From Antitrichia curtipendula (lineage: Eukaryota; Streptophyta; Bryopsida; Hypnales; Leucodontaceae), in assembly GCA_951230915.1 (NCBI GenBank), contig OX579635.1, positions 12,214,001 through 12,278,000 on the forward strand: a DNA stretch of 64,000 nt, given 5' to 3'. Below the pieces are notes generated by a model. It was given only the letters and a program-made list of their open reading frames with translations. It was not told the DNA's origin and made no database searches. A program made the position numbers and the translations under genes. Shown here piece by piece: positions 12,085 through 24,100 of the stretch; position 1 is the first letter of the stretch, and each line of letters opens with the position of its first letter.

Positions 12085-12306
12085 GACAATACTTTTGGTA
12101 GTACCCCGCAATAGTCTACAATACTACTGAGTATTCATAAGTGCTCTGCAACGAGACCTCATTCTCGTATGCCACCCCGCTTTAATGCGCTTATTGTTGT
12201 ATCCGCCACCTATCAGAATCGCAACCCAACTGAAATTTGAAATCAACGGTGGAGATTGCCGCTGCAGCGCGTCGGTGCAATACTTGTAGTATCAATAGTA
12301 TTGCCA
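12085..12306. mobile_element. small GC-richer inverted-repeat element
   Basis: The left end GACAATACTTTTGGTAGTAC pairs imperfectly with the right end GTAGTATCAATAGTATTGCC. The body is clearly GC-richer than the poly-A and poly-T tracts around it. No coding sequence is seen. Confidence 0.55.
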
Positions 12307-12654
12307 GTCCTATGCCCCCAAAACGCATTTTTGGCTAAGAACCATAAAGTGTTTCTTGCAGCTACCCTATAAAAATAAAAAAATAATTTTTATTTCAAGG
12401 TTTTTTGAAGGTTTTTTTTTGCCCGCCAAACTAAAAAAAAGGCTTTTTGTGCCATAACTTTTGCTTTCGGGCACCAATTGAAATAAAATTTATATTTTGG
12501 AATAGCTAGTGTGTTTTTCTATCTTCACCAAAAATTTCAAAAAATCTTGATAAATCTTGAGACTGTAGGAGCCTGCCCAAAATCCATTTTGTCCCTCAAG
12601 GGGACAATGGAACTTCAACAGTTAATGTAACTTATTGCCTATCCAAGTACTAAA
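12307..12654. other. repeat-like gene-free stretch
   Basis: Contains CATAACTTTTG and TGCCCAAAATCC motifs that also occur inside the group P elements, so it may be a distant relic. There is no gene. Confidence 0.35.
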
Positions 12655-12658
12655 TTAA

Positions 12659-13033
12659 TCCTAGAAGGCCACTAGAGACACTAAGTGACAAATCAATGGA
12701 TGACATCAAAATCCTTCTATGTAAGACAAAAGTGTAGATGTTCATCCTTTAAATTTTTGGTAAAAAAGGGAGGTCTTGCACAATAGTTTGGCCTCCAATG
12801 AGTGCTATTGGATTTTTTAAACCCTGAAATGACATTGATGGCACAAAGTGTCTAATGGATGACTTTCTCTCTTAATTTAGAACAAAGAAGCACCTATTGG
12901 TCCAAAAATTGAATCATATTTGAGTGATAGAAAACCTATCATCAAGGTGGCATCCTTCAATAGTTAAACAAATGATTCACACAGTATCCAAAAGGATGAT
13001 TTCCACAATGACCAACCTGTCGTCCTTCTAGGG
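12659..13033. mobile_element. group P element, subfamily D, without internal hairpin
   Basis: TTAA at 12655-12658 and 13034-13037 flank termini TCCTAGAAGGCC and, on the right, GTCCTTCTAGGG. Internal blocks such as GGGAGGTCTTGCACAATAGT and ATGATTCACACAGTATCC match the elements at 41.7 and 55.4 kb. Around 12714 it keeps the unbroken sequence AATCCTTCTATGTAAGAC, into which the 55.4 kb copy has received a hairpin. Confidence 0.65.
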
Positions 13034-13037
13034 TTAA

Positions 13038-13550
13038 AAGTGACCACCTCGTTGAATGATTAACCCTATAAGGGCTTGAAAGCCCTTTGCGGCCATATAG
13101 TATATTATGAATACGGTGGAATTTGACCAGAAAAATATTGACCAAATATTGTTAATTAGAAAGTATATCAATGATCATGGTAGTATGTAAATAACAATGT
13201 ATCACAATTCATATATAGTAAACCACAATTGAAGAGTTATAAGACAAAATACTGGTCGTGTAGAGAGACCCGAAGGGCCTTTCAAGGGTTATTAATTGGA
13301 TGACACCGATAGCCATGATCATTCCAGGTTTTCTGAAAAGCAGACATCTTCTCCATGTTCTTCAAAGTTTGAGTACATGAGCCAATCTGGAGCCTCCTCC
13401 ACAGACCTACTTTGCATCACCATAGCCAAGTAGTGTGACCAATGAGCTGGCTTTTGAGCTTTCTTACTCCCACAGTCTGAGCACTGTACTCAAGTGAGTC
13501 TTACAAGTCTGTAGACTGTACAGTACAGTACTGTACAAAAACTGAGGAGC
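13038..13550. other. gene-free stretch with palindromic run
   Basis: GTACAGTACAGTACTGTAC at about 13519-13537 is a palindromic run of GTAC and AGTACT units. No exon is assigned. Confidence 0.4.
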
Positions 13551-13688
13551 ATGGAAGCATATCCAATCAGCATCGTGCAAAAGCAGCAGCAATCCATGCC
13601 ACAGCCTTTGTCTTCCGCATTGCATCCAAATGAGCCCACGGATGTCATTATGGATTATTCAAAGGACTCCCTCAAAAAGGGGTCGTGA
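13551..13688 (+). CDS. short ORF, possible exon relic
   Basis: An ATG opens 45 codons with a protein-like composition: a run of Gln-rich residues (VQKQQQSMPQPLSS), then an acidic and proline-containing stretch, then TGA. It could be the N-terminus of a lost regulatory gene. I do not recognise it. Base composition here is closer to the genes than to the intergenic DNA. Confidence 0.2.
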   Translation: MEAYPISIVQKQQQSMPQPLSSALHPNEPTDVIMDYSKDSLKKGS

Positions 13689-13912
13689 TTCATCAGTATG
13701 GCACATGTGTTTCCAGAGTGCCAAACGAATTGGAACAAGCTCTAGAAACAAGGATCGGTATGTGATGGATCTTGGGTTTCAGTTTGGGGACCAATGGGAC
13801 AGGGTGAACTCCGTTCTAACCTCCCAAGAAGTAGGACTCTTTGCCTCTCCTCTTTCCCCTTCCAGTTTAATACAAAGTAGATTTATCCCCATAAATCCCA
13901 GGTAGGAAAATT

Positions 13913-14524
13913 CTATCCTCTGGAACAATAAGATGTCTGACAAAGGCCTAGAATGTTGAGGAGAACTGCACCAAATTTGCCATTCTTACGAATCATATGA
14001 GGTTCAAAGTTGCCGAGGTTTAGTTGAGGCGATGGCGCGTTGATGCTCAGGAAAGAAAGAGGAGCAGGCTGATCAATTCGAAGCAGGAAATTGGCTGCAC
14101 CAGTTGATTTACACAAGATCCCTTTTTGAACCAAAATTCAATACGTGATGTTCACCTGTACCAATCTTTCATTCTGGCTCTGAAGTCTTGAAACAGCAAA
14201 CAATCCACTCGGCAACAACACCAGGATGAGTTCAAGACTTGGGCTGAAAATCTGGGCATGAATAGACTCTCTTTTCTTCAGAACAAAAGATCTTGTATCA
14301 ACGCGCACCTGGCTCTTGCGATGTCCTAGAAACTCTCTAATATGGTCGAAGTAACCAGAAGCTTCTACCAAACTTGCGTTGTTGCCGAGACGCGCATCAA
14401 ACCCCTTGGTGGTGCAAATTGGCGTCACGAGGAGCTTGTGGCGAGCATTGAGAATTTTTTTAAATGGATCACGGAGCCATTGACTCTGGTTTTGAAGCTC
14501 ATGCCGCAGTGCGAAGTGCAACAT
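13913..14524 (-). pseudogene. unidentified coding-like region
   Basis: Two minus-strand open frames, 14524-14138 (128 codons) and 14134-13913 (73 codons), have balanced, gene-like composition in a GC-richer island. The first ends at CAG|GTGAAC, a plausible donor. An in-frame AG lies upstream of it (CTTAG|GAGGAC). I could not assign either to a family, and they may be a decayed gene. A coding-like frame also continues upstream to an acceptor at 14677, but it is shifted against this one. Confidence 0.25.
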
Positions 14525-14530
14525 GTCCTC

Positions 14531-15625
14531 CTAAGATTGTACAGCTAAGGCTACTGGTGATCCTCTCAATATCTGATTGCAAGCTTCGCACCGATGCTTC
14601 GTCGTGCCACCTGAGCGTCGTGATGTGACCAACACGGGCGACGCTGGCGAGATTAGCATTGCGACTGTAACTTGAACCTGCAAATCTAAAGGCCGCCTCT
14701 TGAGTCGCAGTTTATCGTCATTTCTAATAGTAGTTTTCCTTCGTACACTTCAAGAGGAGTGCAGACTCTGTGACCCACCCATCATCTCGTCTCGCCCATC
14801 CGTAACGCATCTCCATACTCAAGGCGATAATCCTTGTTCCATAAGAGAAAAAACAGAAGTTTCTAGCTAGATGATTTTGCAGTGACAGGGGCAAGCAGGG
14901 AAATGCAAAAACTTGATTCCACAACTGACATTCAACGTTGCAACGTGAACAACGTTCCTGAACATGTTTGCTGAAAACTGTTGCGTGTTACGATCCAATA
15001 TTTCCATTCTTGCTGAAAAAACGTACGTTGCTAAAGCATCTTCCACAACGTTGCTACAAATGTTTCAAACTTTGCGAAACCGTTGCCACGAGTGCTTTAA
15101 ACATTGCTAAAACGTTGCCCAACCTTCCAAATTCTAGTAGTGAAATTATCCCTGTTGCAGTACTCTAAACCGTGAATGGCAATCCATGAACAAGATACAA
15201 GACAGCCCTGATCGATACATGGACACAATGCCCTCCAAACTGACCTGGGAAGCAGGTACAGCAGGAGTTTCTCCAGCAGAATGCTCCCTTTCAGCTTCTC
15301 TGCAGCACCTCTTCACCGTTGTGTCTCTTCCAACTATTGTTGCACCACCATCACCGCCTCCGAATCGCCGGGAGTTTTGGTCATGCCTACAGACTGATTC
15401 CCCCTTTACCTTTCTCTTCGTTCGGCTCCGAGACTCCTTGCACGACCACACGGGCACTGTCTGATCCCAATACTCCGGCACCTGTTGGTCATCACTGTCG
15501 TTGCGTTGCTGCGGTCGCACTTTCGGAACCACGCAGCGTCGCCGTGGTGTGTCAGTGGGATCTACTGCCAAACCTAGTTCCGTCGTTAATGAGGATTGTG
15601 AGTCACTCCAGGAGCTTTCCACCAT
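14531..15625 (-). CDS. unidentified two-exon candidate gene
   Basis: Exon 1 (15625-15245) starts at ATG and encodes 127 hydrophilic residues rich in Ser, Arg, Gln and Glu, ending TTCCCAG|GTCAGT in phase 0. Exon 2 (14677-14531) follows a TTTGCAG acceptor and reads 48 codons to TAG, including HRCEACNQIL with one Cys-x2-Cys pair. The intron contains the GCAACG-rich element at 14925-15150. Composition and splice signals favour a real gene. Against it, other frames are also open in this GC-rich patch and I find no known domain. Confidence 0.3.
14925..15150. mobile_element. GCAACG-rich MITE-like element
   Basis: Many copies of CAACGTT, ACGTTGC and GTTGC occur at irregular spacing. The right part reads AAACGTTGCCCAACC then AAATTCTAGTAG, like the right end of the element at 58630-58924. 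The left boundary is not sharp. Confidence 0.5.
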
Positions 15626-18600
15626 GGTGCACCTCCGGAAGGTGAGATTCTCTGATCAAATGCTTAAGAACGCAATATGTATGTACATGGATTGGTTTCT
15701 TTCTAAAGCAGAACCGATCTAATCTTCCACATATACATGTTAATTTGTGTATCCCTGTGTGTTCAAACTCTGGCCTACCCAAAACAGACGGTTTTGACTC
15801 GGTGGAAAGTAGAATGATCAGCTTGACAGAGATCAGTACCCCAAGAAATTCAATGGAACGCGGACCTAAATAGCAAGCCCAAGCATGATGACACCGTCCT
15901 CACTCGATCAACAAGTTTCTAGAGCGTACACAACTGTGCAAGAAGTCGGCATCACATCACAAAGTCGATCTCAAACAAAATCTTCCCTATCGCGCGCTCT
16001 TCCTCTGTCGCCACCTGGCTGCCATATTTTCCATGCCTTGACGTACCCCAGTTCATTGCATCACCAAATATCACAACGATCACTCAATTTCACAAGTAAT
16101 TCGATCAGAGAAAGAATTGAAGCAGAGCGCGCGCATTGATAACACAAGATTGCAGAAACGGCTCCATCGATTCCTAACAATGGAATCTAGTCGTTCTACA
16201 ATTTCAGTAAGCAGCGTACCCGAACTTGCTCAGTTTGCAAGAGCTAGGCATGGGTCCTGGCTAATAAGCAAGCTCTCGCCATGAGCGCGTGAGATCTTTT
16301 ACGGGGGATTGGATTCTGGCTGCAATCGTTACGTTTCTGTTGTCGTACGTGGTCATCATCAGAAATGATTAGTGAAGCGGACAGACTGAATTTAGAAGCG
16401 GAGCTCGTGCCTTTCCCAGTCTTGCTCACTCCTGATTTGCGGGTTTCGGGACGCTGCTAAAATCTGGCCTTAGCTTCGTCACGGCGGGCCATAGAAATCG
16501 GTTGAGACAGTCTGCGGGACTGCATGCCCAATGGGCGTCAAGGCCAGGAGGTGGATACTTGGATCTCTCGATGGTAGTAGTGTGAGCCTATCTAGACTGG
16601 GCCTGAGTGGAATTTCTTTTTTTGACCGTATCCCGGATGATTTCATTGCTTTCGTAATAGGAAATCGGATTTCATACTTAGAAATCAGAGAGTCAAGAAT
16701 TAGATTGATTCGAAGTAGATGTCGGTGGTCCCAAATCATTAATTACGAGCTAGTTCACTCCATCACAAAATCCATACCTTTGTTTTGTTTTGTTTTATTT
16801 TCAGTTGATTTGTTTTTTATATGTTTGTTATGGTGAGATCTCGGGGATCGTGCGTCCCCTAATCACGTTTTTGGTACCATTGGAAAGTCCTTGGTGAAGA
16901 GGGGTCCATGAGCTTTGTTTCATGGCGTGCCGACTCATGGAAGAAAAGATATTGAATATCAAAGTTTTTATGAATTAAAAAAAATCAAAGGATTACTTTT
17001 TCCTTTCTTTTCTTATGCTACAACAATGACACAGGGCACACTAGTATATATAATGTACAAGAGACAGGTTCTTACATTTCATTGCTACAAACCCCATTGT
17101 TTTTCATTCCCTTAAATAGCGACAAAATGTAGTGTGAGTGACAAAAGTCACAAATGACAAAATGTAGGGCTGACTTGGCTACTAACAATAGATAATTCTC
17201 AGTGAAAAGTGGCACATGTTTGGATCTCTAGAATGAAAAGCGATAGGTTTTGCTCTATTGTTTGTTCCAACGACCGATGTGCTTGGAAAAAATCCTTACA
17301 TACGTCAAAAAAATTATAGCACCTCTTTAGACGCCTCTAGCTCACCTCATTGAGAAAGTTTCGTAGCTCACTACATTCTCTAGTACAATTGGTCTACTAT
17401 TAAAGTATGCATTGGGAGGAACATTCTTTTGGGTGATTGCAAAAAGATCAAATGATTTTGGTAGGGTTTTGCCAAACCGGTTTTGTCTCCTACTTTACTC
17501 TTTAATTTTAAATCCAATGCCCCAAATAAAAAAATTATTTCTAGATGATTTGATTGTAATTAAAAATTATTTTATATTTTAAATTCAATTTCTCTAATTT
17601 ATCACACTTTTGTATATTTTTGTTTTTAGTACTTGGAAGTACCCAAATTTAATGTATTAGAGCTAAAATTTTGGTTGTCTATTCCTATACTAGTGGGACA
17701 TGTTCTATATGAAGGGCATTAAAAAATACGTTATTTCATGTCCTTTACATTTGTGCACATAGGCCAAAGGAGGGAATCCAGAGAGCGCATACTTTTGAAC
17801 AATAAAGATGGTTTCAAGTTCATTCTTTTGGTGAAATCTCATTACCATCAGTCCTCACAAATGGACTATCTTTATTTATTTTATTTTATCATAATTGGTT
17901 TAAAAAAATCAAAATATTGAAATACGCCTTTTTAAAGACATTTAGAAATGTATATAGAATAGAAGTTTTTTTATTTTTTTATTTTTAATAAATCAATTAT
18001 AGTGAAATTTTAAAAACTAAATATTAAATTATTTTTTTAAACGAGGGATACAATTACAATCAAAACATCTAGAAGTAGACTTTTTATTTTTGGCATTAGA
18101 TTTAAATTTCAAGAGTTATAACTTGGATAAAAACCAATTTAGCAAAATCCTACCAAAATCTTTCAATCTTTCTTGAAATCACCCTTCTATCACTTGTAAG
18201 ATAATTATGACTATTGTGGGCGCATTGAGGTGTACTTATCTAATTGCACATAACATTGTTAACCGGCCTAAATCATTTCCACTTTAAGATTGGGAATTCC
18301 TCCCTACATTTTTGGGAGTGAATTTAGCTTAATTTGTAGAGAATCATTGGCTGATTAGAAAGTTGTAGAAAATCATTGGTTGGAAAGTTGCAACCATGGA
18401 GGGTTTTGCTTTTTAGGGAAGCAAAGGCCTCCCAACGTTGATTAATAATATTATACAACATTCTTGAAAGTCATATTGAATATAGACTAGAGGGAAAGAC
18501 TCTTTGCATTAAAGGGGGCACTTGGAGAAGAGCCAAATTCCAAAGCAAAAGGCTATACAAGTAAAGCTTTTTGTAGCATAGCAGTTTATTTACTTTGAGA

Positions 18601-19569
18601 CGAAAATTGTAGTGCTTTTATATATTGTGTTACAAATAGATTGAGGTTTGAATGGAGTATGTTTTACCTTAATAATGTATTAAAAATTTTAACAATTAAT
18701 TTTGGAATATATAATACATATTTAGATTTGTAATATGTTGTTTGAGAATGCTAAATTGCTAATCCAATCATTCATGTAGACCATTTATGTACTAAAGAAT
18801 GATTTTTTGATTAATTGATAAGGTCTTACACGTATGTAATACAAGACAATATTCAAATTTATTTTTATTGTGATTATGAATAATTTGCCTCTATCAATGG
18901 CTAAAAATTCAAGTTTGTTTGCCTAAATTTTGCAAAAAATCCAAAGTGGGCATTGTAGTCTTGGGAGGAATCTTTTTATTATTTAAAAAGTTGGACATAA
19001 TAGGACTCTCATTATTTCACTTACAATTAACTATATGACACCTTCTATAGAATCAAATTAATTTTCCAAACCTTCAAAATTTTCATAGACAATGTCAACA
19101 TAACTATTTTGGACTTAGTAAAATTGCTTATGTGGCACTCAAGTGTAAGATAAAGACATTTATTTATGCTATTTTAGACTATGTTTATCCATTTAGGTTA
19201 CATAGTTTATTGCAGTATGAAAGATTTGACAAATGTGTGTTGTTGACTTACATGAAATAGCTAGACAAAATTATATGTCAAAACCCTCAAAATTCATGTT
19301 GACTTGTTGGTTGATTAGTTGAAAAAAAATTTACACAAATGAAAAAAAATGCATGGTACAAAATAAGCGGCAAATCACAAGTATCCCTATTCAAATGAAT
19401 GAATGTTATTTTTATATGATCTTTAGTAGAATCTTCAATCTAATTAATATATATAAATTCCTATGTGACAATTATAGAATTATAAAAATCTATGTATCAC
19501 AACTTGATCTACTATATACAAGAAATGAATTCTTAAGAATGATGGGACCCAACATGTCACTATTGCTTT
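15626..19569. other. gene-free stretch
   Basis: The first kilobase is GC-richer with several open frames of 60-100 codons on both strands, none with a family signature. From about 16.9 kb it is AT-rich with nothing recognisable. Confidence 0.4.
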
Positions 19570-20250
19570 TAACACACAAAACATCGTGTAACAAGGCAAT
19601 GGTCCTCATCATGATAGGAAGGCATTGTACTATGGGAGGGACTTATCACTTACTTCAAGGATAGTGGTTGGCTAAGGAGCCATCAATAAGATAATTTTAT
19701 TCACTGTTGGTTCTCCTTTTCAAGAAGGCATGCAAAAAGGACCCTTGCCTCATTGAAAATAAGGTTATGCATGTTTCACTTTCACATAACATTGTATAAC
19801 CATGCAATGGTCCTCCCCCCCTACTAAGAAGGTATCATGCCTCCCGTAGATTATTGGGAAAGACTTTTTACTTAATTCCAAGGACTGGAGTTGGTGGAGG
19901 AGCCATATAAGACAATTTTGTTCACTGTAGGTCGGGTTTTCTTTTTAACCTTTAAACAACAAGCTGGTCACCCCTGGAAATGATTTCTTTTGATATCATG
20001 TGAATTTTTTGTTTAAAAAAAATGTTGAAACACTCATTGGAAGTCAAACTACTATAGAAGACATTCCCTTTTCACACAAATTTTGGAGGATGATAATAGT
20101 TGCACTTTCTATCCTACATGGACAGATTCTTTGTCATTCATTGGCTAGAAAACTTCCGCAGCATTGTTTATGGGTTAAGGATGCAAAAGGGCCCCTTGCC
20201 ATCATTGGAAAACAATGTAAGTTAAGCATTTGCCTACATAACTTTTGAAC
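19570..20250. repeat. degenerate direct repeats
   Basis: GGCAATGGTCCTC at 19.60 kb recurs as TGCAATGGTCCTC at 19.80 kb. Both are followed by AGGAGCCAT and then by a block containing ATTTTGTTCACTGTAGG or a close variant. The unit is about 210 bp and a weaker third unit may lie near 20.13 kb. Confidence 0.5.
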
Positions 20251-21293
20251 CTTGGAACCATTGCCACGTGCTGATTGGGAACCCACTTCCCTACAAATCA
20301 GTGCACAGCAATTCTGTAAGTGATAACTGTTCCCTTGACAATCCATCGCAACACAAACCCACATCGGGATGAATCCTAAGTCGCTTTTCCATGTCGGTTG
20401 TGACAAAATGCAGCTGACCAGTCAGTGGCCTTGTATCAATTTTTTAAAAATGGTTGGCTGGGAAATTGGTAGGTTTGGGGGGTATGTTGTATGTGAATAA
20501 CTTACTGACGTTGTTTGCAAATAAAGCATCCACAGTTCCTCACCTCAAAGAGACACTGGTTTGAGCTTCAAGATGTTTGCTATTGGTGTGCAATTGGTTT
20601 GAGAATTTTCATAGATTGTAGGAATAAATTGCATAATTCCAAAGTTGAGGTCACAAGAACACCTACTATTGGCACTAGATCTAGTACTGGACTGTCCATA
20701 ACATTCTTTATTTGTGGCTTTCTTACAGCTCCCCTAGCTTGGATCTTGCAAAAATAAGAATCCTTTATTGTATACTTGAGGGGCTTGTATGAATAAAGAT
20801 GAAGGCTAATAAACTCTTGTTAGGATTGATAGACCCAATCCTACATTTTAGGACCCTCCCCAAATCCAATTAATCCTAAAGGACCAAGTGATCGTACAAC
20901 ATATACAAAAAATCTTGAATAGTTGCACACGAAGTCTATGTGGATCGGATGTTCACAAAATTTTGACACAAGGTGTGAACATGTACGTGCTAGGTGGGAA
21001 CATAGTTTGTTTTTTTATTGGGTGCTAAGATCAAAAGTTATGTTGCTAATTGCCCTAAAAAAGTTGGGCAACTTCGGGCGGCATGTACAAAACTCCTTGT
21101 GTCCTCAAATAAAAGATGTTGGTGAAGGGTGCTCCTACCTTAGAAATAAGACTATATGTGAGCATTCCAACTTCCTTCTTTTTGAAGCTAGCACAAATAT
21201 GGAGTCTATTCATCTTATGTCCTAATGTATACAATACAACAGAATTGGGATATAAATCCAATGAAATAGTGAACATAATTATTGTAACTCTCA
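20251..21293. other. gene-free stretch
   Basis: There is an isolated TTAATCCTAAAGGACC at 20.87 kb, which looks like a single group P end. No gene is seen. Confidence 0.4.
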
Positions 21294-21297
21294 TTAA

Positions 21298-22231
21298 CCC
21301 CTAAAGGTTTTTGACTATGTTTTCACCAAAACCGCTCCAGAACTGCCATTTGTAATACTAGTGCCAAATTTTAGAAAAAAAACATTTTTGGACACTTGTA
21401 GCCATAGGATCTTGTATTAAACTTGTTTAAGAAGATGTGGAAAAAATTTCAGAATTTTCCACTAAGTGGATTGCAAGATAATAGCGTTTGAATTGACAAA
21501 AATCCTTTTTTTGTCCCTGCGAAAAAACGGGCAGCTGCCCTCCACAAGGTCACATTTGTATGAAAAAATGTCCAAAATGATGGTTACTCTTTGGATTTAT
21601 TCTTCAAAGCAAGTTGGCTACATGCTTGAAAAATTTCAGATCATTTGGAATTGTACAACATATAGGAAAAAAATAGTAAGTAGGAAGAGGTAGAGAATGA
21701 TTCAAAGCACTAAATTGTCAAGAATTTATTTATCAAATTGAAAAATGCCAATCCCAACGATTGTAATGTTGTAATAAACAATCTACACCCAATGTTTTTA
21801 TTTTTTTTCAAAAATATTGAAAATCGAGTTAAATAAAGGACTTCAAAGTTTATTTTAGAGTAGAGATTCTATAACTACCCTCAAACTAAGAATCCTCATA
21901 ACTTTTGACTCATTGATTGGAATGGAATGATTCAAAGCCTCCCACGTACATATAAATCTAAAGAACCAATTTCAAATTTTAATTTTTTTTAAAAGTGATT
22001 TTTAAAGAAGTTTTTTTGCTGCCCCGGCTGCCCGCCGAACAATGAAAATGACATATCATGCAATAACCTTTTAACCATGTAGTCAAAAGTTACGAAAATT
22101 GTTGGACCTTAAAGCTACTCCTTGGGCACATCTTATGTGAAAATTTCAAAGAAAAAAAAGAAAAATTCCGTTCATAGTGAGCTGCCCAAAATCGCTATGT
22201 TGTCAAAAAACGGTGTTTGGTCCTTTAGGGG
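21298..22231. mobile_element. group P element, full-length reference copy
   Basis: TTAA at 21294-21297 and 22232-22235 bracket 934 bp with termini CCCCTAAAGG and, on the right, CCTTTAGGGG. The interior is AT-rich and non-coding, with GC-rich patches (GGGCAGCTGCCC at 21.53 kb, GCTGCCCGCC at 22.03 kb). The sequence recurs at 24.1 and 26.6 kb, both in the opposite orientation. TTAA target plus a CCC-starting terminal repeat is the piggyBac layout. No transposase is present. Confidence 0.8.
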
Positions 22232-22235
22232 TTAA

Positions 22236-22669
22236 AAAATTAATTCTCTAGAGTATTGTTGCTCTAGTTGGTGAGCAATTTAAACTAGAGCTTATAGAGT
22301 GATTTATGATATTTGCAAATGAGATGTAATTTTGGAGTTACACACAAAAAATTGTGGTTAAAAACGTCTAAGAAGTGTATTTGCAAGTAACCATACAATT
22401 TCTTTTTCTTGTACTAAGTGTAGTGTGATTTCTTGTGTATTACTCCATTCCAAAATGATTTTTGTGTTGGACAAAATGTTCTAGATTAAGGCTGCAAATA
22501 AAAAATTTCAAACTCATTTTGTATTATAAATAGAGTTCAATGCACTCCTAGCATCCTAGAAACTTTGAGTTTTGGAACCCTTTTCAAAGTGCAGTTTTGG
22601 AGTATTGAAAAGTGAAAAATTTGGGACATTTTCAAGGAGCACCAATAGAAACTTAATTCATTAGAAGAA
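22236..22669. other. gene-free stretch
   Basis: AT-rich with nothing recognisable. Confidence 0.4.
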
Positions 22670-22867
22670 ATTTGGGGCCTCAAGAAGACTACGAGTTTCT
22701 GGGCTCTAAAAACTGTCTCGATTGCGTGGGAATGCTGCCAGCTGCACAGTTCGACGTGGTCGAGCCCGAGCCACGTCATTTTTTTTATTTTAAAAAAACT
22801 TTTCTTTCAACTTTTTTTTTGCATTTTAGAAATTTTTCTTTTTATTTAGACAACTGGACCCGTTCTC

Positions 22868-23186
22868 CATTACAAAAAATATGAGGCCTCAATAAGGCTG
22901 CGAGTGCTGATTTTCGGGACCCGCGGGGTGCAATTACGGGGGGTGGGGGTGGGGGTGGAGGTGGGGGGGTTGAAAAAAAAAGAAAAAAAAATTGAAAAAA
23001 AAAAATTAATTTTTTTTCCGAAAAAAATTTGAAAATATGATGTGGCGCTGATGTGGTGCTGTCAGTGATGACATGGTCGAAATGCAACCACATCAGATTT
23101 TCAGTTTTCAATTTTGTTTCCCCATAATATCACCACAGGGGGTCCAGGTTTAGCGACCTTGTTGAGGCCTCATATTTTTTGTAATG
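22868..23186. mobile_element. CATTACAAAAAA-ended element, nested copy
   Basis: The left end CATTACAAAAAATATGAGG mirrors the right end CCTCATATTTTTTGTAATG, with the inverted repeat running about 35 bp. A CCGCGG core followed by GTGCAATTAC matches the 40.85 kb copy, as does the GATGTGG motif. It contains a G-run tract and poly-A/T arms but no coding sequence. Confidence 0.8.
22938..22969 (+). other. G-quadruplex-type tract
   Basis: At least four runs of five or more G are separated by a single T or a short TGGAGGT linker within 32 bases, a strong intramolecular G4 pattern on the plus strand. Confidence 0.8.
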
Positions 23187-23250
23187 TTACTGCTGCAGGA
23201 ACAACATTAGGAACATGCCTGAAACGGTCTTCTGATGGCCTTAAATGTCT

Positions 23251-24096
23251 TCTAATGGTTGATTGTAAGGTGTCGTTTTGTAAGTAGTTAGTATGGGCCC
23301 AAGACTATGTGGGGAATTATGTACCACCTTCCAAAGCTTCATCTCCTTCAATCAAACAACACTCAAAGAGATGCAAATTATAAGAACAAACAATGTTCTT
23401 TGACCCCTTTAGTCATTTCATTTGTCTTTCGATTGATGATTGCATGGATGAAGGGGGAACTATTCAGTGCTTGAAGTCATTTTGCTAGTCCCAGATAGCA
23501 ATCAAAATCCAAATTTGACCAATTTCAACATCACAAAGTACAATAGGAAGATTATTTTGGGATAAAAAATTGAGACCAACAAGAAGATCATTTTCAAACA
23601 GAGATAGTACATGTGATCATTAATACATTTAATACAGAAACAATGCCAACATGTTTGTCAACGTAATCCATGCAAAACACAAAAAGCATTTTGTCCACCA
23701 AGTTTGAGATGTTAATGGCATACATAAAAATAAAACCTTATTTTCAAGTAGTATAGATGGATGGTTATGTAGTGGTCACCTGTAAATGGAGATGCATAAA
23801 CAATAGCAACATATTAAATTGAGCTAAAATTTGTTTCCTTTTATTATGAGCATAAGGTCAATTTTAAAGCGCATCTATAATCAACACTTCAAAAATTTGT
23901 AGGTTACTCAAACAAATGAATGTCCAAAATATATACTATAAGAATCTAAAATCTACTTTTACTATAAACAAGACTCAACGAAAACTAAGATAGTTTGTAA
24001 ATAAGAACCATACTCAAATGCTCATAGTTACGTTCTTAGATGCAATTACTTGACATAAGATAGTAGCTTCATAGAGCACCCATTTAAAAGCTGAAA
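23251..24096. other. gene-free stretch
   Basis: AT-rich with no exon or RNA gene seen. Confidence 0.4.
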
Positions 24097-24100
24097 TTAA

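Larger units (their letters stand above)
22670..23250. mobile_element. interrupted inverted-repeat element
   Basis: The outer parts, 22670-22867 and 23187-23250, match in order the reverse complement of 32.90-33.21 kb. Shared blocks are AACTGTCTCGA and GCCACGT on the left, and GGAACA...CCTGAAACGG on the right. The middle, 22868-23186, is a separate element. Confidence 0.65.

Noticed and set aside
15186..15722. Overlapping plus-strand ORFs
   Set aside because: They are antisense to the better-supported minus-strand candidate exon and have no domain.
16531..16836. 101-codon plus-strand ORF with hydrophobic end
   Set aside because: The hydrophobic tail comes from a T-rich tract, and no family or partner exon was found.
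22842..23111. Minus-strand ORF with a proline run
   Set aside because: It is the G-rich tract of a MITE read in reverse; there is no coding signature outside the repeat.
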